From assembly GCA_026724425.1 (NCBI GenBank), contig JAIUCV010000282.1, forward strand, positions 620,001 through 684,000: a DNA stretch of 64,000 bases, given 5' to 3'. This document shows positions 58,801 to 64,000 of the stretch, piece after piece. A program made the position numbers and the translations under genes. The DNA comes from Erythrophleum ivorense. Taxonomy: Eukaryota > Streptophyta > Magnoliopsida > Fabales > Fabaceae. Under the pieces are notes generated by a model. That model searched no databases. It saw only the letters and a program-made list of their open reading frames with translations, and was not told where the DNA came from. How positions within the stretch are numbered: the first letter of the stretch is position 1; the number at the start of each line of letters is the position of its first letter.

Positions 58801-59317
58801 AGAGATCACTCAATTTGGAGTTATGTAACTTAAGATATGCATTTCCAAAGTTTCAGGTCTGTATACGCATAAAAATCTTATAGTGGTACTGTTTCATTAG
58901 ATTTTTGTAACTCAAACGAATTTGTTTTGATCTAAAATTTTTATAGTATGTAGTTTATGTTATGAAATTTCCAAAAGTCCTTATTTGCATAAATTGGATT
59001 TTTCTAACTCAAGTTATGAATTTAGGAAGATTGTGACAGAATTATAGAAAGACATAGAAATGGTGTAATGGTGCTAGTTTGTGATGTTTGACCTTAAACC
59101 TGAATTCCATGTTTTTTTGTGTGATATTTCTAATTGAACAAGTATATTAAGGATGAAAGTTGAGATTGGCAAGTTGAAATAGTGCAATTAAGCAAAAATA
59201 AAATATTTTTACTTTTAATGTCGATAATTTTCACTGCTAAAAGTATTGAATATATGAAAAATGATGTTATAAGCACAATGTGATATATAATTTGTGCTAT
59301 CTTATCATGGTATGGCA
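55814..59317 (+). mobile_element. solo LTR, family A, 3.5 kb
   Basis: It begins TGTAATAACTGAG and ends TATGGCA, bounded by GTCTA on both sides. The array at 57678-57892 and the following TGAGCTATTGGGATTCTTTGA, which recurs with slight change in the 40692 and 51257 copies, confirm family A. The right end is atypical (GGCA where other copies have TTACA), so the last ~150 bases may be rearranged. A short tandem copy (AATTTGAATTTCATGATATT at 58330, again at 58382) is local. Confidence 0.7.
57678..57892 (+). repeat. CAAAAGTCCCT tandem array
   Basis: Six degenerate units of 30-37 bases, the longest array among the copies, each with a GTGAGG/GTAAGG word followed by CCAAAAGTCCC or a variant. Confidence 0.85.
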
Positions 59318-59764
59318 GTCTAGGATTGTCTTGAGAAAGAACATGTGTAGATCAATAATTAAAAAATGTTAAGAAATATAAGAAAAAAGGCCATGGATGG
59401 AAAGAGTATTCATTACCTCACTAACACCAAAGATTGCAGTTTGCTTGAAATGCTTGCTAATGTGTGGTAAGTGCTTCTAGAAAAATGGTTGCAAAAGAAA
59501 TGGTAGGATAATTTAGATGTTGCAAAGAAGAATTAAGCATCCATGCTTCAAGTACTTATTCACACAAAGGGTACCATTAGCTACATTCAACGTAAGAAGA
59601 AGATGGTATCAATTTTATCTTATTCGAAATCATTGTTTCATTCCTTTTTATTTTATTTTTCCACACTTGAAGTTCAAATTGAATTGTAGGAGATGGAGTA
59701 GAATTAGGCAATCACATACTAAGACATGTATGGCCATGCCCTCAATAACATGAAAACTAATCAA
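59318..59764. other. unassigned DNA
   Basis: This is the continuation of the segment left of 55814. A 78-codon plus-strand frame (59517-59753) has no recognisable motif. Confidence 0.3.
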
Positions 59765-60039
59765 TTAGGCTACGTTTGGTACGTAGAATGAATTTTGATG
59801 GGAATGGAAATGGGAATGGAAAGGAATCTTTATATTTATTTTTTTATTTTTAAAATTAAAAAAATTACTTAGCCATCTAAAAATATTGTCCTCCACCTAG
59901 GAAAAACTTATTCCATCATTTAAAGGAAAATTTCATTCTATTGGAAAAGGAAACCAGCATACCAAACATAAGAGACTTAGGAATCCGTACACCTTTCCTT
60001 CCTCTCCCTCGTGTAACCCTTATACCAAATATGCCCTTA
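59765..60039. mobile_element. Tourist-like MITE, 269 bp
   Basis: The left end GGCTACGTTTGGTA (59768) pairs with the right end TACCAAATATGCCC (to 60036). They are inverted repeats with three mismatches in 14, flanked on both sides by TTA, the 3-bp target preference of PIF/Harbinger elements. Subterminal GGAATGG words are typical. No coding sequence is present. Confidence 0.7.
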
Positions 60040-60715
60040 GTGTTAAAGCAAAAGAACCAATTTTGGTAAGGGTTTTTATCAACTAAAGTGTAATAATTTA
60101 TTATTCCTTTTGTCATGAGTTCTTTTGTTAATATGTTCGTTTAAGAAAAATACAACAACGAGATGATGCTAAAGTTTGGGGGACCCTTCCATATATTCTC
60201 TTATATGCTTGGACATATGGAAGTAAGCCATGAGACCAAACAAGAAAGGATGCATCCATAATCTTAGTAGCTTAATTCTAGACCTTTTCCCTTCACAAGC
60301 TTCACAAGCATAGGCAAGTCTTTCCTACCCTTATGTTCCTTTATAGGCCAAGGTGAATGAGTTGTTAGGCATAATGTTGAACACATTTTCCTAATAAATG
60401 TTCCAATAAATGGAGAGGCATTTTGACCATTTGGTCATGGATCACTTGTTTCCAGTGCTTAATGTCATCTTTCCTAGGTTTTAAATTGATTTGGCTACAC
60501 AGTAGTTGGCACTTATGAAGCATGCACTAGACGTTGGATCATTTGGGCCACGCACATAGAAAGGTGAGGTTTAGGATTATAGGGAACATGATAATGACGA
60601 GGACTTAGACAGGGATTGTATGTAAATGAAATGTTATCAATATGTAAATATCATTTTAGAAAGCTGCCCTTTTGCCATTCTAGTCAAAAAACCACCAAAT
60701 TTACCAAAATTTTGA
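60040..60715. other. unassigned DNA
   Basis: No frame or repeat is recognised. Confidence 0.3.
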
Positions 60716-60988
60716 AACATTAGCTAGGGATTAGCTAAGGTTTAGCTAAGGAAAACTAAGGGAATAATGATAGATTTTTTACTAAATGATGCATTCAAAC
60801 ATAATTTAGCAAGGAAAAATTATATATTAACGAAGAAATAATTTAGGATGGCTACAAAATAGTAAGGGAAAATTCCCTTGTTGTTTAGCAACTAAAGATA
60901 AGAAGGGAATGGTCTCTTGTTATCCCTTCACTATTCTCTTGTTAGCGAGGGATCAATCCCTCATAATTTAATGGGTTTTTTTGTTGTG
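60716..60988. mobile_element. possible CACTA-type element end
   Basis: The segment ends TTTTTTTGTTGTG; its reverse complement CACAACAAAAAAACCC resembles the CACTACAA-AAAAA termini of plant CACTA elements. Inside are short repeated words typical of subterminal regions: TTAGCTAAGG three times near 60722-60755, and AAGGGAA / AGGGAT words near 60870-60960. The opposite terminus was not found. Confidence 0.35.
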
Positions 60989-61214
60989 GAAGAAAACTCC
61001 TAAATAACTTATGCAAGAAATATAGCTAAGGAGTTGAAAGAAACTTAAAAGGTTCTTTGAAGGATAATGATTTAGTGGACACATCTAGGGCATCTAACGT
61101 TGAAGGGATGTCAAATACTAGCTTGGAGATTCCTAAAAGCTAAAAGATCCTTCCATATCTAGATAGGCTAAAGCAAGATAAAATAAATAAATAGTTTTAT
61201 AAATTTTTAAATAT
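60989..61214. other. unassigned DNA
   Basis: Nothing recognisable. Confidence 0.3.
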
Positions 61215-61380
61215 TTTTAAACAATTGTAAAATTATATTCCATTTAGTGATGCTTTAACTCAAATTCTTATATATGCCAAGTATTTTAAATAAGAAAGTT
61301 TAGCTAATAAAAGAAAATTGGAAGATCTTGACATTGCGAAGCTCATAAAGGAATGTAGAGTAGGTAGCTTAATGACAAAA
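61215..61380 (+). pseudogene. Athila-like gag/protease fragment
   Basis: FSDALTQILIYAKYFK, then ESLANKRKLEDLDIAKLIKE, matches the widely conserved A-L-x-Q-x-P-x-Y-A-K-F-x-K and L-x-x-K-R-K-L-E motifs ahead of the protease in Athila/Tat gypsy elements. Only this short piece is readable and it has one stop. It shows that a second, unrelated gypsy lineage is represented here. Confidence 0.6.
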
Positions 61381-62336
61381 ATGACAAATGAGCTAAGAGG
61401 ATTAGACTTAAATATGATAAAAATATTTTTTGGAAGACAAATTAGATGCAAAACATATTGTTCAAGGTTAAAATGGCAGTTTGGGCAATATTAAAAGTAG
61501 TAGTTTACTTTACACAAAATTCAATTAGCTTATATACTTAATTTTGAGAACTTATTTTAAAACATTTTAGTTAGATTAATTGGATAAAATTTTTGTAAAA
61601 TTGACATAATTAGTTTGGCTGTGAGATGTCCACTTTGTAAATTCAACTGTAGTCAAACTAGATTGATTTTTCATTAATAATTTAAATAGCTTATATTATA
61701 TGTAATCATTTTTATTTATTATTAATTCTTCATTTAATTAAATAGTTATAAATTTTTTTATTTTACATGAGCAATTTTTATTTTAATGTAATATTTAAAT
61801 TTTTTACTTTATAGATAATATTAAATAAATATAAAATTTTAAATATTAAACATATTTTAATATTTTATTTATGATGAGCCAAATTTGAAAGGTTAACAAA
61901 CTTCACATCAAGACTTTATTAGAGAAATCCTTTTAAAATTAATGCCTTGGAGGAGATGCTATTGAATATCCAATCCCTGGAAGCACACGAATCTCCTTGT
62001 TCATATGCTCCTTTTGTGTATGCTACAAAGGATGTGTCTTCATCTTATAGTACCTCTCACCTATTTCAGTTGAATATACACCTTTAAGAGGATCATAATA
62101 GCTGGGTTTCTTCTTCTTGAAGGAGAAATAATGATGATTTAGAAAGCTTTGGACAAAGTGGATTGGAATTTTTATATGATTTTTAAGAAATGTTATAGGC
62201 TCAAAAAGCAAGATAAACTTGGCTTTTAAAAGGAGATAGAAATACAAAGTACTCTCACACCTTAGTCAACAAAAGGCACCCTAATAACTTTATCCAATTT
62301 GTAAAAGATGCTTTTAACAATTATGTAGATGATCAA
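61381..62336. other. unassigned AT-rich DNA
   Basis: No gene or element is recognised. Short minus-strand frames are without motifs. Confidence 0.35.
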
Positions 62337-62711
62337 TGTAACTCCCTTACTTATTCATTAAGGATTAATCAAATTATTATGCATTACAGAAACTAACTTT
62401 TAAATTTGTGATAGTTAAGTGAAGAGATTGCAAAATTTCATATATGAGAATATAAACATTTTCTATTGTTAGACTAGTCAAAACATCCCATAGAGTTTAT
62501 TACAATATCCTGTTAGTCAAAACATTATTCTAGTCAAGTTATGGAACTACTACATATATATAGATATACAACAACAAGGGAAAAGGGGTTCCATGACTCT
62601 ACATTGGCATTCTACAGTTTTATGTGGCTTCCATTGTGCTCTAGAAAGCAAATATCTATTGTCTTTCATCATTTACAACTAACCATTTCATATTGATAAT
62701 GACTTGCACAT
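62337..62711 (-). repeat. LTR end of the 31212 family, minus strand
   Basis: It begins TGTAACTCCCTTACTTATTC and is the reverse complement of about 34480-34889, the last 375 bases of the chromovirus 5' LTR. It is cut at 62711 by another LTR, so the remainder lies outside the window. Confidence 0.85.
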
Positions 62712-64000
62712 TGTAATACCTTAACCTTTTTATCCTTCCCATTCTATCTCAAGCCTTAGTTTAAAGAATTACATGAAAATAATCATATTTAAGGCTATTT
62801 AATTGCATAACGTAAGGTCCAAAATTTTCATTTCATGCTTTTATGAATCATATGAACCCATCAATATCATTTTCTATTCATAACACATTTATACAAATCA
62901 TAAACATTATAAAACATCTCATGGTCCACGGGTTTAGCTTCATGCATGAGCAAAATAATGATTTGCTCTCAGGTTTGCCATGATAGCTTTCTAGTAGAAA
63001 TTTTGAAAAATTATAATTAATTCTAAAAAAATCAAAATCAAACAAATAATAGCTTTCTAGAAAGCCTTGAATGTCAAATAAAGGTTAAAAATCATTTTAG
63101 ACTATGAAAACATCAACTGAACCATGAAAGACAATAGAACAGTATCAAAGATCTAGTTGTCGAGTTTGCTGTCACAAATTTCTGATATAAACTTTGAAAA
63201 TTCATAAGCAATTCTAAAAAATTCAAAATCAAGTAAACCATACCATTTTGGAAATCTCTATATCTGAATTGATGACTAAAAATAATTCCAAATCAATGCA
63301 ATGGTCTTTAACTCATGAAAATTGATAGAACAGTACCTAAGGTCAAGCTACATTACTGGTACTATCATGCAATTTCAAAAATTTGGTTATCCCTCTACAG
63401 AGCTACAAATGAGGTAATCATGGTGGCTATGGAAAGCATATAGTGTTTAGTTTATGCTTGTAAAATTTTATGAGTATTAGGTTTCATTTGGCCCACATGT
63501 AACATAGAAATATAAATTGACCATATGAACAGTGTACCTACTATTTCTGTATAATTTGGTCAACTTTGAAAAATTATAATAAATTATATAGATATCCAAA
63601 TTAGGTGTTCTTTAGCTCTATGAAAATATCTAGTTAAGCTCTATAAGTGTGCCAAATTTCATGCCAAGACTAGTCCATTTGATTAGTTTGTAGTTCATGT
63701 CAAATTTTGGTCACTTTTTGGGGTCATAAGGGATTCTTAAAGCACCATTTCACTTTCTTAATATTCCCTAGCCACTTGAGCATGTCCCATAGCACCAACA
63801 TAGCCTGAGCATGCCAAATGATCCAAATAACCATGGAACTCATATTCATCTTGCCATTCCCATTCATACACATGTAAATTATGGCATAGGTGGTAAAAAT
63901 CCATAATTACATATATTTGGCTTCAAAGTTCATACATACATCATACTTACATACATTTAAACTTGCTCAATTGGTTATGCCTCATATACATCATATGAAT
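62712..64000 (-). mobile_element. LTR of family A, partial, minus strand
   Basis: The TGTAATACCTTAACC start is the reverse complement of the 3' end of the 40692 LTR (GGTATTACA). The interior matches the 3' half of that copy, for example GCTTTCTAGAAAGC and the CAGAAATTTGTGACAGC-type blocks. It runs off the right edge of the window. The five bases before it (CACAT) would be one target duplication copy. Confidence 0.75.

Noticed and set aside
1..64000. tRNA, rRNA or microRNA genes
   Set aside because: No cloverleaf with box A/B, no rRNA-like sequence and no short precise hairpin in a gene-like setting was found by eye; a covariance-model scan was not possible.

Overview
This window is nuclear DNA from a flowering plant, most likely a eudicot. 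It is strongly AT-rich with long A/T runs, it holds one intact nuclear-type gene with a plant peroxisomal acyl-activating-enzyme signature, and the rest is decayed plant transposons: Ty3/gypsy chromovirus, Ty1/copia, L1-type LINE, hAT and MITEs. I cannot name the species. Nothing looks prokaryotic or organellar.

Layout. 1-0.95 kb: remnant of a LINE ORF1 on the plus strand. 0.8-13.6 kb: decayed Ty1/copia material on the minus strand. In transcription order it reads gag and protease (11.9-11.0 kb), integrase and reverse transcriptase (8.4-5.6 kb), and the end of RNase H (1.9-1.5 kb). It is broken by a 2.6-kb solo LTR with a target duplication (8367-10990) and by a 3.7-kb AT-rich block flanked by a ~110-bp duplication of copia sequence. 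13.6-15 kb: LINE endonuclease domain containing a Mutator-like MITE. 17.18-18.84 kb: the only gene I regard as functional, an uninterrupted GC-rich acyl-CoA synthetase ending in a type 1 peroxisomal signal. 19-24 kb: AT-rich intergenic DNA with small inverted-repeat elements. 24.5-31.2 kb: a LINE on the minus strand holding a hAT MITE and a 3.3-kb solo LTR.

31.2-55.4 kb is one long-LTR chromovirus (Tekay/Del-like, my inference). Its 4.6-kb internal region has been expanded to about 20 kb by four nested insertions: a 5.1-kb hAT transposon and three solo LTRs. Each insertion keeps its target duplication (one of the four with a single mismatch), and the element's reading frame continues across each junction when the insertion and one duplication copy are ignored. 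55.8-59.3 kb and 62.7-64 kb are further copies of one of the solo-LTR families. 59.3-62.7 kb is a mixture of a Tourist-like MITE, a possible CACTA end, an Athila-like gag scrap and another LTR end.

No multigene system, operon, CRISPR array or RNA gene is visible. The noteworthy content is structural: the dated insertion stack, LTRs that repeatedly carry internal tandem or hairpin sequence (a ~700-bp hairpin at 32.1-32.8 kb, a CAAAAGTCCCT-type array shared by at least four copies, a GCTATAGCGA cluster), and a GC-rich gene island in AT-rich repeats. All identifications rest on reading the sequence; no database search was run.
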